The notes: a model not told the origin generated them from the letters alone. A stretch of DNA of 64,000 nucleotides from Streptomyces rishiriensis (GCF_030815485.1 NZ_JAUSWV010000002.1:5084001-5148000); one strand, 5' to 3'. Positions 13,913 to 24,342 are shown, counted from the stretch's first letter. Numbers and translations are program-made.

Positions 13913-16039
13913 ATGGCTACCACTTCACTTGACCTGGCCAAGGTCCGCAACATCGGGATCATGGCCCACATCGACGCGGGCAAGACGACCACCACCGAGC
14001 GGATCCTGTTCTACACCGGCGTCTCCTACAAGATCGGTGAGGTCCACGACGGCGCCGCCACGATGGACTGGATGGAGCAGGAGCAGGAGCGTGGCATCAC
14101 GATCACCTCTGCTGCCACCACCTGTCACTGGCCGCTTGCCGATGTCGACCACACCATCAACATCATCGACACCCCGGGCCACGTCGACTTCACCGTCGAG
14201 GTGGAGCGTTCGCTGCGCGTGCTCGACGGTGCCGTGACGGTGTTCGACGGTGTCGCGGGTGTCGAGCCCCAGTCCGAGACCGTTTGGCGTCAGGCGGACC
14301 GCTACGGCGTGCCGCGTATCTGCTTCGTCAACAAGCTCGACCGGACCGGTGCCGAGTTCCACCGCTGTGTCGACATGATCAGCAGCCGCCTGGGTGCGAC
14401 GCCGATCGTGATGCAGCTTCCGATCGGTGCCGAGGCCGACTTCAAGGGCGTCGTCGACCTGGTCACGATGAAGGCCTTCGTGTGGTCCGCCGAGGCGGAG
14501 AAGGGCGAGATGTACGACGTCGTCGACATCCCGGCCACCCACACCGAGGCTGCCGAGGAGTACCGCGGCAAGCTCGTCGAGACCGTCGCCGAGAACGACG
14601 ACGAGATCATGGAGCTGTACCTGGAGGGCCAGGAGCCTTCCGTGGAGCAGCTGTACGCCGCGATCCGTCGGATCACCATCGCGTCCGGCAAGTCCGACGG
14701 CGTCACGGTCACCCCCGTGTTCTGCGGTACCGCGTTCAAGAACAAGGGCGTCCAGCCCCTGCTCGACGCGGTCGTGCGCTACCTCCCCTCCCCCCTGGAC
14801 GTCGAGGCCATCGAAGGCCACGACGTGAAGGACCCGGAGCTGGTCGTCAAGCGCAAGCCGTCCGAGGACGAGCCGCTGTCCGCCCTCGCGTTCAAGATCA
14901 TGAGCGACCCGCACCTGGGCAAGCTCACCTTCGTCCGGGTCTACTCGGGCCGCCTGGTGTCCGGCACTGCCGTGCTGAACTCCGTCAAGGGCAAGAAGGA
15001 GCGCATCGGCAAGATCTACCGCATGCACGCGAACAAGCGTGAGGAGATCGAGGCGGTCGGCGCCGGCGACATCGTCGCCGTCATGGGTCTGAAGCAGACC
15101 ACGACCGGCGAGACGCTGTGCGACGACAAGCAGCCCGTGATCCTGGAGTCCATGGACTTCCCGGCTCCGGTCATCCAGGTCGCCATCGAGCCCAAGTCGA
15201 AGGGCGACCAGGAGAAGCTGGGCATCGCGATCCAGCGCCTGGCCGAAGAGGACCCGTCGTTCCAGGTCCACTCGGACGAGGAGACCGGCCAGACCATCAT
15301 CGGTGGCATGGGCGAGCTGCACCTCGAGGTGCTGGTCGACCGTATGCGCCGTGAGTTCAAGGTCGAGGCCAACGTCGGCAAGCCCCAGGTCGCCTACCGC
15401 GAGACCATTCGCAAGGCGGTCGACCGGGTCGACTACACGCACAAGAAGCAGACTGGTGGTACCGGCCAGTTCGCCAAGGTGCAGATCGCGATCGAGCCGA
15501 TCGAGGGCGGCGACGCCTCGTACGAGTTCGTGAACAAGGTGACCGGTGGTCGTATCCCGAAGGAGTACATCCCTTCGGTCGACGCCGGTGCGCAGGAGGC
15601 CATGCAGTTCGGCATCCTCGCCGGTTACGAGATGACCGGCGTGCGCGTCACCCTGCTCGACGGTGGCTACCACGAGGTGGACTCCTCCGAGCTCGCGTTC
15701 AAGATCGCCGGTTCGCAGGCCTTCAAGGAGGCCGCGCGCAAGGCCAGCCCCGTGCTACTCGAGCCGATGATGGCCGTCGAGGTCACCACGCCCGAGGACT
15801 ACATGGGTGAGGTCATCGGCGACATCAACTCCCGCCGTGGTCAGATCCAGGCCATGGAGGAGCGGGCAGGTGCCCGCGTCGTCAAGGGCCTGGTGCCCCT
15901 GTCGGAGATGTTCGGCTACGTCGGCGACCTCCGCAGCAAGACGTCGGGTCGCGCAAGCTACTCGATGCAGTTCGACTCCTACGCCGAGGTTCCCCGGAAC
16001 GTCGCCGAGGAGATCATCGCGAAGGCCAAGGGCGAGTAA
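13913..16039 (+). CDS. fusA: Translation elongation factor G
   Basis: 708 aa GTPase driving translocation on the ribosome. G motifs: AHIDAGKTT (18-26), DTPGHVD, NKLD. Effector region RGITITSAATT. Domains G, II, III, IV and V follow in order, with the full standard length. AGAAGACGAAAG upstream. The long antisense frame over this gene is a GC-bias shadow. Confidence 0.98.
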   Translation: MATTSLDLAKVRNIGIMAHIDAGKTTTTERILFYTGVSYKIGEVHDGAATMDWMEQEQERGITITSAATTCHWPLADVDHTINIIDTPGHVDFTVEVERSLRVLDGAVTVFDGVAGVEPQSETVWRQADRYGVPRICFVNKLDRTGAEFHRCVDMISSRLGATPIVMQLPIGAEADFKGVVDLVTMKAFVWSAEAEKGEMYDVVDIPATHTEAAEEYRGKLVETVAENDDEIMELYLEGQEPSVEQLYAAIRRITIASGKSDGVTVTPVFCGTAFKNKGVQPLLDAVVRYLPSPLDVEAIEGHDVKDPELVVKRKPSEDEPLSALAFKIMSDPHLGKLTFVRVYSGRLVSGTAVLNSVKGKKERIGKIYRMHANKREEIEAVGAGDIVAVMGLKQTTTGETLCDDKQPVILESMDFPAPVIQVAIEPKSKGDQEKLGIAIQRLAEEDPSFQVHSDEETGQTIIGGMGELHLEVLVDRMRREFKVEANVGKPQVAYRETIRKAVDRVDYTHKKQTGGTGQFAKVQIAIEPIEGGDASYEFVNKVTGGRIPKEYIPSVDAGAQEAMQFGILAGYEMTGVRVTLLDGGYHEVDSSELAFKIAGSQAFKEAARKASPVLLEPMMAVEVTTPEDYMGEVIGDINSRRGQIQAMEERAGARVVKGLVPLSEMFGYVGDLRSKTSGRASYSMQFDSYAEVPRNVAEEIIAKAKGE

Positions 16040-16193
16040 CACCCTCGGTTTACACGCCGTAGGCTTGACTCCGGAGCCTCAGGGGCAAACAGCCGCATCC
16101 CCGGATGTTTGCCCCTGGACCCGGGCTTTCCAGCAAAGATCACCTGGCGCCGATGAAGCAAGGCGTTCCAGAACCACTCCCAGGAGGACCCCC

Positions 16194-17387
<1,194 letters not shown>

Positions 17388-17435
17388 TTCTTGCTGATCG
17401 ACCTGGTTGCTCCAGCCTGAGCTGAGCACCTGAGG

Positions 17436-17468
17436 GGGCCCGTACGACTTCGGTCGTACGGGCCCTTT
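17436..17468 (+). terminator. Terminator after tuf
   Basis: GGGCCCGTACGAC-TTCG-GTCGTACGGGCCC: a perfect 13-bp stem with a TTCG tetraloop followed by TTT. It ends the rpsL-tuf operon and may also serve the convergent remnant. Confidence 0.9.
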
Positions 17469-17493
17469 CGCGTGGTGTCGCCGCCCGGGTGGC

Positions 17494-17968
17494 TCAGTTC
17501 CGGTCGCCGGCCTTGTCGACGACGACCGTGGCGAGACGGGCGGCCGTGGCGACGACCGTTCCCTTGGCCATGAACGGCCCCCCGGAAGCCTTGCCGCCCG
17601 CGTAGCAGCCCAGACCCGCCACCCAGCGGACGCCGGGACAGGCGTACGTGTGCGGGTCGAGCAGCACCTGCATGCCGTTGCGCTCCCATGCGTAGTCGCG
17701 GAAGTCGCCGTCGGCACCGATCGCCAGGACCTCCCGGACCGCCGCTGTGACGGCCGCGGCGCTGCTCTCCACCAGGACCCCGGTCGCCGCGCGAGAGACC
17801 GGCCAGGGCGCCGGCCAGGCGGCCCTGTGCGGCCTGGGTGACCCGGGTGTCGCTGCGGTCCCTCCAGGAGTCGGCCACGGTGAGCGAGTCGGATATGACG
17901 GAGGCGTCCTCGTCATGTCTGCCAGGGGGCTGTTCACGCGGTCTCCGTCTGCCGTCGGCCGGATGCAC
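17494..17968 (-). pseudogene. Frameshifted hypothetical gene between tuf and rpsJ
   Basis: The 5' part (from about 17968) reads DSLTVADSWRDRSDTRVTQA, then AQGRLAGALAGLSR. The 3' part, in another frame, reads ATGVLVESSAAAVTAAVREV ... DYAWERNGMQVLLDPHTYAC and ends at 17494. One extra base in the CGCG run near 17788-17795 explains the switch, so this is a pseudogene or a base-call error. The product is not recognised; Cys and Gly residues in GLGCYAGGKASGG are notable. Convergent with tuf. Confidence 0.5.
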
Positions 17969-18055
17969 CCGTTGTTACCCGCAAAGCTCGAACGGGTTCA
18001 CGGTGAACGACCTCACGTCCGGGCCCGGGAAAGCCCGCCTCGACCGGCTCGGCGT

Positions 18056-18083
18056 TTGACCTACGTCACGTCCGGGGTATTGT
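18056..18083 (+). promoter_or_regulatory. Promoter of the S10 operon
   Basis: TTGACC (18056-18061), 16-nt spacer, TATTGT (18078-18083). It lies about 380 nt upstream of rpsJ in a 498-bp gene-free stretch (17969-18466) that otherwise holds only the long rpsJ leader. Confidence 0.6.
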
Positions 18084-18378
18084 CTCCGGCTCGATTGGCC
18101 AGGCCCCTGCCCCATATGGCAGACTGTCGGAGTTGCTCGGTCGAGTGTTGATGTTGCGCGCCTCCCGCCGGGAGGACCGAAAGCGAGTCCCACAGTACTC
18201 GTCGCCCTAACTGCCTCACGGCAGCGCTGGGGCGGACGTACGGGAATCTTTCGGGAAGTGTCAATGGAGCGCCGACCAGGCACCCGGTGGGCCTTTCGTC
18301 CCCGGCTTGCGGTTCCGGAAGGGCCGTGCTTTCCCAGCAGGGATGCTCGATCAAGGGGCATCTGTGTCGGCGAGAGCG

Positions 18379-18405
18379 CGACACACCCGACCGCGTGGGT
18401 CGGAG
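18379..18405 (+). promoter_or_regulatory. rpsJ leader hairpin, identical to one in the rpsL leader
   Basis: The same 27 nt as 12953-12979, with hairpin CCGACC-GCGTG-GGTCGG. It lies 61 nt before the rpsJ ATG, a similar distance to that in rpsL. Flanking leader sequence is not conserved between the two, so selection on this element is likely. Confidence 0.75.
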
Positions 18406-18466
18406 GACGAAGTGAACGGACCATCTGGTTCCAGAGCGTTAGAAGAGACAGGACTACTGAGTAGCC

Positions 18467-18775
18467 ATGGCGGGACAGAAGATCCGCATCCGGCTCAAGG
18501 CCTACGACCACGAGGTCATCGACTCCTCGGCGAAGAAGATCGTCGAGACGGTGACGCGCACTGGTGCGTCGGTCGCGGGCCCGGTGCCGCTGCCCACTGA
18601 GAAGAACGTGTACTGCGTCATCAAGTCGCCGCACAAGTACAAGGACTCGCGCGAGCACTTCGAGATGCGCACGCACAAGCGTCTGATCGACATTCTCGAC
18701 CCGACGCCCAAGACCGTTGACTCTCTGATGCGACTCGACCTCCCGGCCGGTGTCGACATCGAGATCAAGCTCTAG
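18467..18775 (+). CDS. rpsJ: 30S ribosomal protein S10
   Basis: 102 aa (MAGQKIRIRLKAYDHEVIDS). Binds the 30S head. Contains the conserved VAGPVPLPTEKNVYCVIKSP loop, and ends SLMRLDLPAGVDIEIKL. First gene of the S10 cluster, with a long leader. Confidence 0.98.
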   Translation: MAGQKIRIRLKAYDHEVIDSSAKKIVETVTRTGASVAGPVPLPTEKNVYCVIKSPHKYKDSREHFEMRTHKRLIDILDPTPKTVDSLMRLDLPAGVDIEIKL

Positions 18776-18793
18776 GGGCCGGTGATCTGAAGA

Positions 18794-19438
18794 ATGGCTA
18801 AGCAGATCAAGGGCATCCTGGGCGAGAAGCTCGGCATGACGCAGGTGTGGGACGAGAACAACCGTGTTGTTCCGGTCACCGTCGTCAAGGCCAGCCCCAA
18901 CGTCGTGACCCAGGTCCGTACGAACGACAGTGACGGCTACGAGTCGGTCCAGATCGCTTTCGGCGAGATCGACCCGCGCAAGGTGAACAAGCCCCTCAAG
19001 GGCCACTTCGCCAAGGCCGACGTCACCCCCCGTCGCCACCTCGTCGAGATCCGCACCGCGGACGCCTCCGAGTACACGCTCGGCCAGGAGATCACCGCTG
19101 AGGTGTTCGAGGCCGGCGTGAAGGTCGACGTGACCGGCAAGAGCAAGGGCAAGGGCTTCGCCGGTGTCATGAAGCGTCACAACTTCAAGGGCCTCGGCGC
19201 CGGACACGGCACCCAGCGCAAGCACCGCTCGCCCGGCTCCATCGGTGGCTGCGCCACCCCGGGCCGCGTGTTCAAGGGCCTCCGCATGGCGGGTCGCATG
19301 GGCAACGAGCGTGTCACCACCCAGAACCTGACCGTCCACGCCGTTGACGCGGAGAAGGGTCTGCTGCTCATCAAGGGCGCTGTCCCCGGTCCGAACGGCG
19401 GCCTCGTCCTGGTCCGCACCGCGGCCAAGGGGGCCTGA
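18794..19438 (+). CDS. rplC: 50S ribosomal protein L3
   Basis: 214 aa. N-terminus IKGILGEKLGMTQVWDE, then the long loop FKGLGAGHGTQRKHRSPGSI that reaches toward the peptidyl transferase centre. One of the two earliest 50S assembly initiators. 18 nt after rpsJ. Confidence 0.98.
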   Translation: MAKQIKGILGEKLGMTQVWDENNRVVPVTVVKASPNVVTQVRTNDSDGYESVQIAFGEIDPRKVNKPLKGHFAKADVTPRRHLVEIRTADASEYTLGQEITAEVFEAGVKVDVTGKSKGKGFAGVMKRHNFKGLGAGHGTQRKHRSPGSIGGCATPGRVFKGLRMAGRMGNERVTTQNLTVHAVDAEKGLLLIKGAVPGPNGGLVLVRTAAKGA

Positions 19439-19445
19439 GGTACCG

Positions 19446-20102
19446 ATGAGCACTGTTGACATCCTTTCGCCTGCAGGCGAGAAGACCGGAAGCGTCGAGC
19501 TCCCCGCGGAGATCTTCGGCGTGGAGAAGATCAGCATCCCGCTGATCCACCAGGTCGTCGTCGCGCAGAACGCGGCTGCCCGTCAGGGCACGCACAAGAC
19601 CAAGCGCCGCGGTGAAGTCCGCGGTGGCGGTAAGAAGCCTTACCGTCAGAAGGGCACCGGCCGCGCACGCCAGGGCTCGACCCGCGCGCCGCAGTTCGCC
19701 GGCGGTGGCGTCGTCCACGGCCCGCAGCCGCGTGACTACTCGCAGCGGACCCCGAAGAAGATGAAGGCTGCCGCTCTGCGTCACGCCCTCACCGACCGGG
19801 CCCGCCACAACCGCATTCACGTCGTCACCGGCGTGATCGAGGGCGAGACCGTTTCCACGAAGGCCGCTCGCACGCTGTTCGGCAAGATCTCGGAGCGCAA
19901 GAACCTGCTCCTGGTCGTCGACCGCGCCGACGAGGCCGCGTGGCTGTCCGCCCGCAACCTGCCCCAGGTGCACATCCTGGAGCCGGGCCAGCTGAACACG
20001 TACGACGTGATCGTCTCGGACGACGTGGTCTTCACCCAGGCCGCTTTCGAGTCCTTCGTCGCCGGCCCGCAGGCCAACGACACCGAAGGGAGTGACGCCT
20101 GA
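19446..20102 (+). CDS. rplD: 50S ribosomal protein L4
   Basis: 218 aa from the ATG at 19446 (MSTVDILSPAGEKTGSVELP). The basic loop KRRGEVRGGGKKPYRQKGTG lines the exit tunnel. Its stop overlaps the rplW ATG (TGATG). In other bacteria L4 represses the S10 operon through its leader; whether that holds for this long leader is unknown. Confidence 0.98.
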   Translation: MSTVDILSPAGEKTGSVELPAEIFGVEKISIPLIHQVVVAQNAAARQGTHKTKRRGEVRGGGKKPYRQKGTGRARQGSTRAPQFAGGGVVHGPQPRDYSQRTPKKMKAAALRHALTDRARHNRIHVVTGVIEGETVSTKAARTLFGKISERKNLLLVVDRADEAAWLSARNLPQVHILEPGQLNTYDVIVSDDVVFTQAAFESFVAGPQANDTEGSDA

Positions 20103-20521
20103 TGGCTACGCGTCACCCGAGCATCGCCTCCAAGGCGGCCAAGGTCGCCAAGGCAGCGCGCGTCGCCAAGGCGAAGCGCCACGCCACCGAAGGCAAGAAC
20201 ACCGTCGTCACCGCGCCCAGCAAGGCGTTCACGGACCTCCGTGACGTTCTGCTGAAGCCGGTCGTGTCGGAGAAGAGCTACGCGCTCCTCGACGAGAACA
20301 AGTACACGTTCATCGTCGCCCCGAACGCCAACAAGACCCAGATCAAGCAGGCCGTCCAGGCGGTCTTCTCGGTCAAGGTCACCGGGGTCAACACGATCAA
20401 CCGCATCGGCAAGCGCAAGCGCACGAAGACCGGTTTCGGTCAGCGTGCCGGCACGAAGCGCGCGATCGTGACCCTTGCCGAGGGCGACCGTATCGACATC
20501 TTCGGCGGTCCGACCGCCTGA
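20102..20521 (+). CDS. rplW: 50S ribosomal protein L23
   Basis: 139 aa. Residues 1-37 are a Lys/Ala-rich N-terminal extension beyond the usual family start; the core begins near SKAFTDLRDVLLKPVVSEKS. L23 sits at the tunnel exit and docks trigger factor and SRP. Confidence 0.97.
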   Translation: MATRHPSIASKAAKVAKAARVAKAKRHATEGKNTVVTAPSKAFTDLRDVLLKPVVSEKSYALLDENKYTFIVAPNANKTQIKQAVQAVFSVKVTGVNTINRIGKRKRTKTGFGQRAGTKRAIVTLAEGDRIDIFGGPTA

Positions 20522-20561
20522 GGGCGGTCCGGATCGTCCGATATCGGACGAGGACTGAATA

Positions 20562-21398
20562 ATGGGAATCCGCAAGTACAAGCCGACTACGCCGGGCCGT
20601 CGTGGCTCGAGCGTCGCCGACTTCGTCGAGGTCACGCGGTCCACGCCGGAGAAGTCGCTGGTCCGCCCGCTGCACAGCAAGGGCGGCCGTAACAACGCCG
20701 GTCGTGTGACCGTTCGCCACCAGGGTGGCGGACACAAGCGCGCCTACCGAGTGATCGACTTCCGTCGTCACGACAAGGACGGCGTGCCGGCGAAGGTCGC
20801 GCACATCGAGTACGACCCCAACCGCACCGCGCGCATCGCGCTGCTGCACTATGCCGACGGCGAGAAGCGCTACATCCTCGCCCCGCGCAACCTGTCGCAG
20901 GGCGACCGCGTCGAGAACGGTCCCGGGGCCGACATCAAGCCGGGCAACAACCTGGCGCTCCGCAACATCCCGGTCGGTACCACGATCCACGCGATCGAGA
21001 TCCGTCCCGGTGGCGGCGCCAAGTTCGCCCGCTCCGCCGGTGCTTCGGTGCAGCTGCTCGCGAAGGAGGGCACGATGGCCCACCTTCGTATGCCGTCCGG
21101 TGAGATCCGCCTGGTCGACCAGCGCTGCCGCGCCACGGTCGGCGAGGTCGGCAACGCCGAGCAGAGCAACATCAACTGGGGCAAGGCCGGCCGTAAGCGC
21201 TGGCTGGGCGTCCGCCCGACCGTTCGCGGTGTGGCGATGAACCCGGTTGACCACCCCCACGGTGGTGGTGAGGGCAAGACCTCCGGTGGTCGCCACCCGG
21301 TCAGCCCCTGGGGTCAGAAGGAGGGTCGTACTCGTTCGCCCAAGAAGGCTTCGAACAAGTACATCGTCCGCCGCCGCAAGACGAACAAGAAGCGCTAG
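20562..21398 (+). CDS. rplB: 50S ribosomal protein L2
   Basis: 278 aa (MGIRKYKPTTPGRRGSSVAD). The motif AMNPVDHPHGGGEGKTSGG carries the conserved His near the peptidyl transferase centre. Required for subunit association. Confidence 0.98.
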   Translation: MGIRKYKPTTPGRRGSSVADFVEVTRSTPEKSLVRPLHSKGGRNNAGRVTVRHQGGGHKRAYRVIDFRRHDKDGVPAKVAHIEYDPNRTARIALLHYADGEKRYILAPRNLSQGDRVENGPGADIKPGNNLALRNIPVGTTIHAIEIRPGGGAKFARSAGASVQLLAKEGTMAHLRMPSGEIRLVDQRCRATVGEVGNAEQSNINWGKAGRKRWLGVRPTVRGVAMNPVDHPHGGGEGKTSGGRHPVSPWGQKEGRTRSPKKASNKYIVRRRKTNKKR

Positions 21399-21410
21399 GA
21401 GCGGGTTTAG

Positions 21411-21692
21411 ATGCCGCGCAGTCTCAAGAAGGGGCCCTTCGTCGACGGACACCTCGTAAAGAAGGTGGACGCCCAGAACGAAGCCGGTTCCAAGAACGTC
21501 ATCAAGACCTGGTCCCGTCGCTCGATGATCACCCCGGCCATGCTGGGTCACACGATCGCGGTGCACAACGGCAAGACCCACATTCCGGTGTTTGTCACCG
21601 AGTCGATGGTCGGCCACAAGCTCGGCGAGTTCTCGCCGACGCGCACCTTCCGGGGTCACGTCAAGGACGACCGGAAGTCGAAGCGCCGCTAA
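21411..21692 (+). CDS. rpsS: 30S ribosomal protein S19
   Basis: 93 aa (MPRSLKKGPFVDGHLVKKVD), with the conserved WSRRSMITPAMLGHTIAVHN segment. 12 nt after rplB. Confidence 0.98.
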   Translation: MPRSLKKGPFVDGHLVKKVDAQNEAGSKNVIKTWSRRSMITPAMLGHTIAVHNGKTHIPVFVTESMVGHKLGEFSPTRTFRGHVKDDRKSKRR

Positions 21693-21733
21693 CGCGGGGT
21701 GGAATGACCATGACAGACACTGGAAGGACAACC

Positions 21734-22081
21734 ATGGAAGCCAGGGCCCAGGCGCGGTACATCCGCGTCACGCCCATGAAGGCCCGCCGGGTGGTGGACC
21801 TTATTCGTGGCATGGACGCCACGGAGGCTCAGGCGGTCCTGCGTTTCGCCCCGCAGGCCGCGAGCGTGCCGGTCGGCAAGGTGCTTGACAGCGCCATCGC
21901 CAACGCCGCGCACAACTACGACCACACTGACGCCGACAGCCTCTTCATCTCCGAGGCGTACGTCGACGAGGGTCCGACCCTGAAGCGGTTCCGTCCGCGC
22001 GCCCAGGGCCGTGCCTACCGGATCCGCAAGCGGACCAGCCACATCACCGTGGTCGTCAGCAGTAAGGAAGGAACCCGGTAA
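21734..22081 (+). CDS. rplV: 50S ribosomal protein L22
   Basis: 115 aa starting MEARAQARYIRVTPMKARRV. The frame opens at 21704 (MTMTDTGRTT), but GGAAGGA at 21722-21728 fits the ATG at 21734 and gives the family N-terminus. Its extended beta-hairpin lines the exit tunnel. The stop overlaps the rpsC ATG (TAATG). Confidence 0.95.
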   Translation: MEARAQARYIRVTPMKARRVVDLIRGMDATEAQAVLRFAPQAASVPVGKVLDSAIANAAHNYDHTDADSLFISEAYVDEGPTLKRFRPRAQGRAYRIRKRTSHITVVVSSKEGTR

Positions 22082-22908
22082 TGGGCCAGAAGGTTAACCC
22101 GCATGGGTTCCGGCTCGGCATCACCACGGACTTCAAGTCCCGTTGGTACGCCGACAAGTCTTACAAGGAGTACGTCGGCGAGGACGTCGCCATCCGTCGG
22201 ATGATGACGTCCGGCATGGAGCGCGCCGGTATCTCGAAGGTGGAGATCGAGCGCACCCGTGACCGGGTTCGCGTCGACATCCACACCGCGCGTCCGGGCA
22301 TCGTCATCGGCCGCCGCGGCGCCGAGGCCGACCGTATTCGTGGCGACCTGGAGAAGCTGACCAAGAAGCAGGTCCAGCTGAACATCCTCGAGGTCAAGAA
22401 CCCCGAGGTCGACGCTCAGCTGGTGGCTCAGGCCGTCGCCGAGCAGCTCTCCTCCCGCGTCTCCTTCCGTCGCGCCATGCGTAAGAGCATGCAGTCGGCG
22501 ATGAAGGCGGGCGCCAAGGGCATCAAGATCCAGTGCGGTGGCCGCCTCGGCGGCGCCGAGATGTCCCGCTCGGAGTTCTACCGCGAGGGCCGTGTGCCCC
22601 TGCACACGCTCCGCGCGAACGTGGACTACGGCTTCTTCGAGGCCAAGACGACCTTCGGCCGCATCGGCGTGAAGGTCTGGATCTACAAGGGCGATGTCAA
22701 GAACATCGCCGAGGTCCGCGCCGAGAACGCTGCTGCCCGCGCCGGCAACCGCCCGGCCCGTGGTGGCGCTGACCGCCCGGCCCGTGGTGGCCGCGGTGGC
22801 GAGCGTGGCGGTCGCGGTCGCAAGCCGCAGCAGGCTCCCGCTGCCGAGGCCCCCAAGGCCGACGCTCCGGCTGCCGCTCCGGCTGAGAGCACCGGAACGG
22901 AGGCCTGA
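22081..22908 (+). CDS. rpsC: 30S ribosomal protein S3 with RG-rich tail
   Basis: 275 aa. Residues 1-215 are the conserved core (MGQKVNPHGFRLGITTDFKS; KH-domain RPGIVIGRRGAEADRIRGDL). The last 60 residues are an Arg/Gly-rich segment (PARGG repeats, GRGGERGGRGR) followed by Ala/Pro/Glu. S3 forms part of the mRNA entry helicase. The tail is disordered and likely binds RNA nonspecifically. Confidence 0.98.
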   Translation: MGQKVNPHGFRLGITTDFKSRWYADKSYKEYVGEDVAIRRMMTSGMERAGISKVEIERTRDRVRVDIHTARPGIVIGRRGAEADRIRGDLEKLTKKQVQLNILEVKNPEVDAQLVAQAVAEQLSSRVSFRRAMRKSMQSAMKAGAKGIKIQCGGRLGGAEMSRSEFYREGRVPLHTLRANVDYGFFEAKTTFGRIGVKVWIYKGDVKNIAEVRAENAAARAGNRPARGGADRPARGGRGGERGGRGRKPQQAPAAEAPKADAPAAAPAESTGTEA

Positions 22909-22913
22909 CCGAC

Positions 22914-23333
22914 ATGCTGATCCCCCGTAGGGTCAAGCACCGCAAGCAGCACCACCCGAAGCGCCGTGGTCAGGCCAAGGGCGGTACGACGGTCTCGTTC
23001 GGCGAGTACGGCATTCAGGCCCTCACGCCGGCGTACGTGACCAACCGCCAGATCGAGGCGGCCCGTATCGCGATGACCCGCCACATCAAGCGTGGTGGCA
23101 AGGTCTGGATCAACATCTACCCGGACCGCCCGCTCACGAAGAAGCCTGCCGAGACCCGCATGGGTTCCGGTAAGGGTTCTCCCGAGTGGTGGATCGCGAA
23201 CGTGCACCCGGGACGGGTCATGTTCGAGCTGTCCTACCCCAACGAGAAGATCGCCCGTGAGGCCCTCACTCGCGCAGCGCACAAGCTGCCGATGAAGTGC
23301 CGGATCGTCAAGCGCGAGGCAGGTGAAGCGTGA
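22914..23333 (+). CDS. rplP: 50S ribosomal protein L16
   Basis: 139 aa (MLIPRRVKHRKQHHPKRRGQ), with EYGIQALTPAYVTNRQIEAA and RMGSGKGSPEWWIANVHPGR, which contacts A-site tRNA. The stop overlaps the rpmC start. Confidence 0.98.
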   Translation: MLIPRRVKHRKQHHPKRRGQAKGGTTVSFGEYGIQALTPAYVTNRQIEAARIAMTRHIKRGGKVWINIYPDRPLTKKPAETRMGSGKGSPEWWIANVHPGRVMFELSYPNEKIAREALTRAAHKLPMKCRIVKREAGEA

Positions 23334-23557
23334 TGTCGGCCGGTACCAAGGCGTCCGAGCTGCGCGAACTGGGTGACGAGGAGCTTCTCAACAAGCTCCG
23401 CGAAGCCAAGGAAGAGCTGTTCAACCTCCGCTTCCAGGCGGCGACGGGTCAGCTCGAGAACCACGGTCGGCTCAAGGCCGTCCGTAAGGACATCGCGCGG
23501 ATCTACACCCTGATGCGTGAGCGCGAGCTGGGCATCGAGACGGTGGAGAGCGCCTGA
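23333..23557 (+). CDS. rpmC: 50S ribosomal protein L29
   Basis: 74 aa from the ATG at 23333 (MSAGTKASELRELGDEELLN); a GTG one codon earlier is an alternative. Two-helix protein at the tunnel exit. The TGATG overlap with rplP and the overlap with rpsQ indicate tight coupling. Confidence 0.97.
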   Translation: MSAGTKASELRELGDEELLNKLREAKEELFNLRFQAATGQLENHGRLKAVRKDIARIYTLMRERELGIETVESA

Positions 23558-23844
23558 TGAGCGAGAGCAACGTGACCGAGAACACCACTGAGGCGCGCGG
23601 ATTCCGCAAGACCCGCGAGGGTCTCGTCGTCAGCGACAAGATGGACAAGACTGTCGTCGTCGCCGTCGAGGACCGCGTGAAGCACGCGCTGTACGGCAAG
23701 GTCATCCGCCGTACGAACAAGCTCAAGGCTCACGACGAGCAGAACGCCGCGGGCGTCGGCGACCGTGTCCTCCTCGCGGAGACCCGGCCGCTGTCCGCGA
23801 CGAAGCGCTGGCGCGTCGTCGAGATCCTCGAGAAGGCCAAGTAG
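23557..23844 (+). CDS. rpsQ: 30S ribosomal protein S17
   Basis: 95 aa. After a 14-residue extension the core reads RKTREGLVVSDKMDKTVVVA, VEDRVKHALYGKVIRR. Last gene of the S10 part; a structured 129-bp spacer follows. Confidence 0.97.
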   Translation: MSESNVTENTTEARGFRKTREGLVVSDKMDKTVVVAVEDRVKHALYGKVIRRTNKLKAHDEQNAAGVGDRVLLAETRPLSATKRWRVVEILEKAK

Positions 23845-23846
23845 GT

Positions 23847-23945
23847 AGTTCCCGCAAGGGAACTCCCGTAAGCAGGCCTGCGAGGCATCCCTCGCAGGAC
23901 AGTTCCGCCAGGCTCCGCAGGGGTCCTCGCCAGAGGCCCCTGCGG
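23847..23945 (+). promoter_or_regulatory. Three consecutive RNA hairpins between rpsQ and rplN
   Basis: Hairpin 1: AGTTCCC-GCAA-GGGAACT (23847-23864). Hairpin 2: CCTGCGAGG-CATC-CCTCGCAGG (23877-23898). Hairpin 3: CCGCAGGGG-T-CCTC-GCCA-GAGG-CCCCTGCGG (23915-23945), a 13-bp stem with one bulged base. They fill most of the spacer at the S10/spc boundary. No T-run follows, so a regulatory, processing or attenuation role is as likely as termination. Confidence 0.7.
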
Positions 23946-23973
23946 GGAACCGGCAGACACACAGGAGATAGAC

Positions 23974-24342
23974 GTGATCCAGCAGGAGTCGCGACTTCGC
24001 GTCGCCGACAACACTGGTGCGAAGGAAATCCTTTGCATCCGTGTGCTCGGTGGCTCCGGTCGCCGCTACGCGGGCATCGGTGACGTCATCGTCGCCACCG
24101 TCAAGGACGCGATCCCCGGCGGCAACGTGAAGAAGGGTGACGTCATCAAGGCGGTCATCGTTCGCACCGTCAAGGAGCGCCGCCGTCCGGACGGCTCGTA
24201 CATCCGCTTCGACGAGAACGCCGCTGTCATTCTGAAGAACGACGGCGACCCTCGTGGCACCCGCATCTTCGGCCCGGTCGGCCGGGAGCTGCGCGAGAAG
24301 AAGTTCATGAAGATCATCTCGCTGGCTCCGGAGGTGCTGTAA
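23974..24342 (+). CDS. rplN: 50S ribosomal protein L14
   Basis: 122 aa from a GTG (VIQQESRLRVADNTGAKEIL) with AGGAGAT upstream. Carries the signature GDVIVATVKDAIPGGNVKKG. First gene of the spc cluster. Confidence 0.98.
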   Translation: MIQQESRLRVADNTGAKEILCIRVLGGSGRRYAGIGDVIVATVKDAIPGGNVKKGDVIKAVIVRTVKERRRPDGSYIRFDENAAVILKNDGDPRGTRIFGPVGRELREKKFMKIISLAPEVL

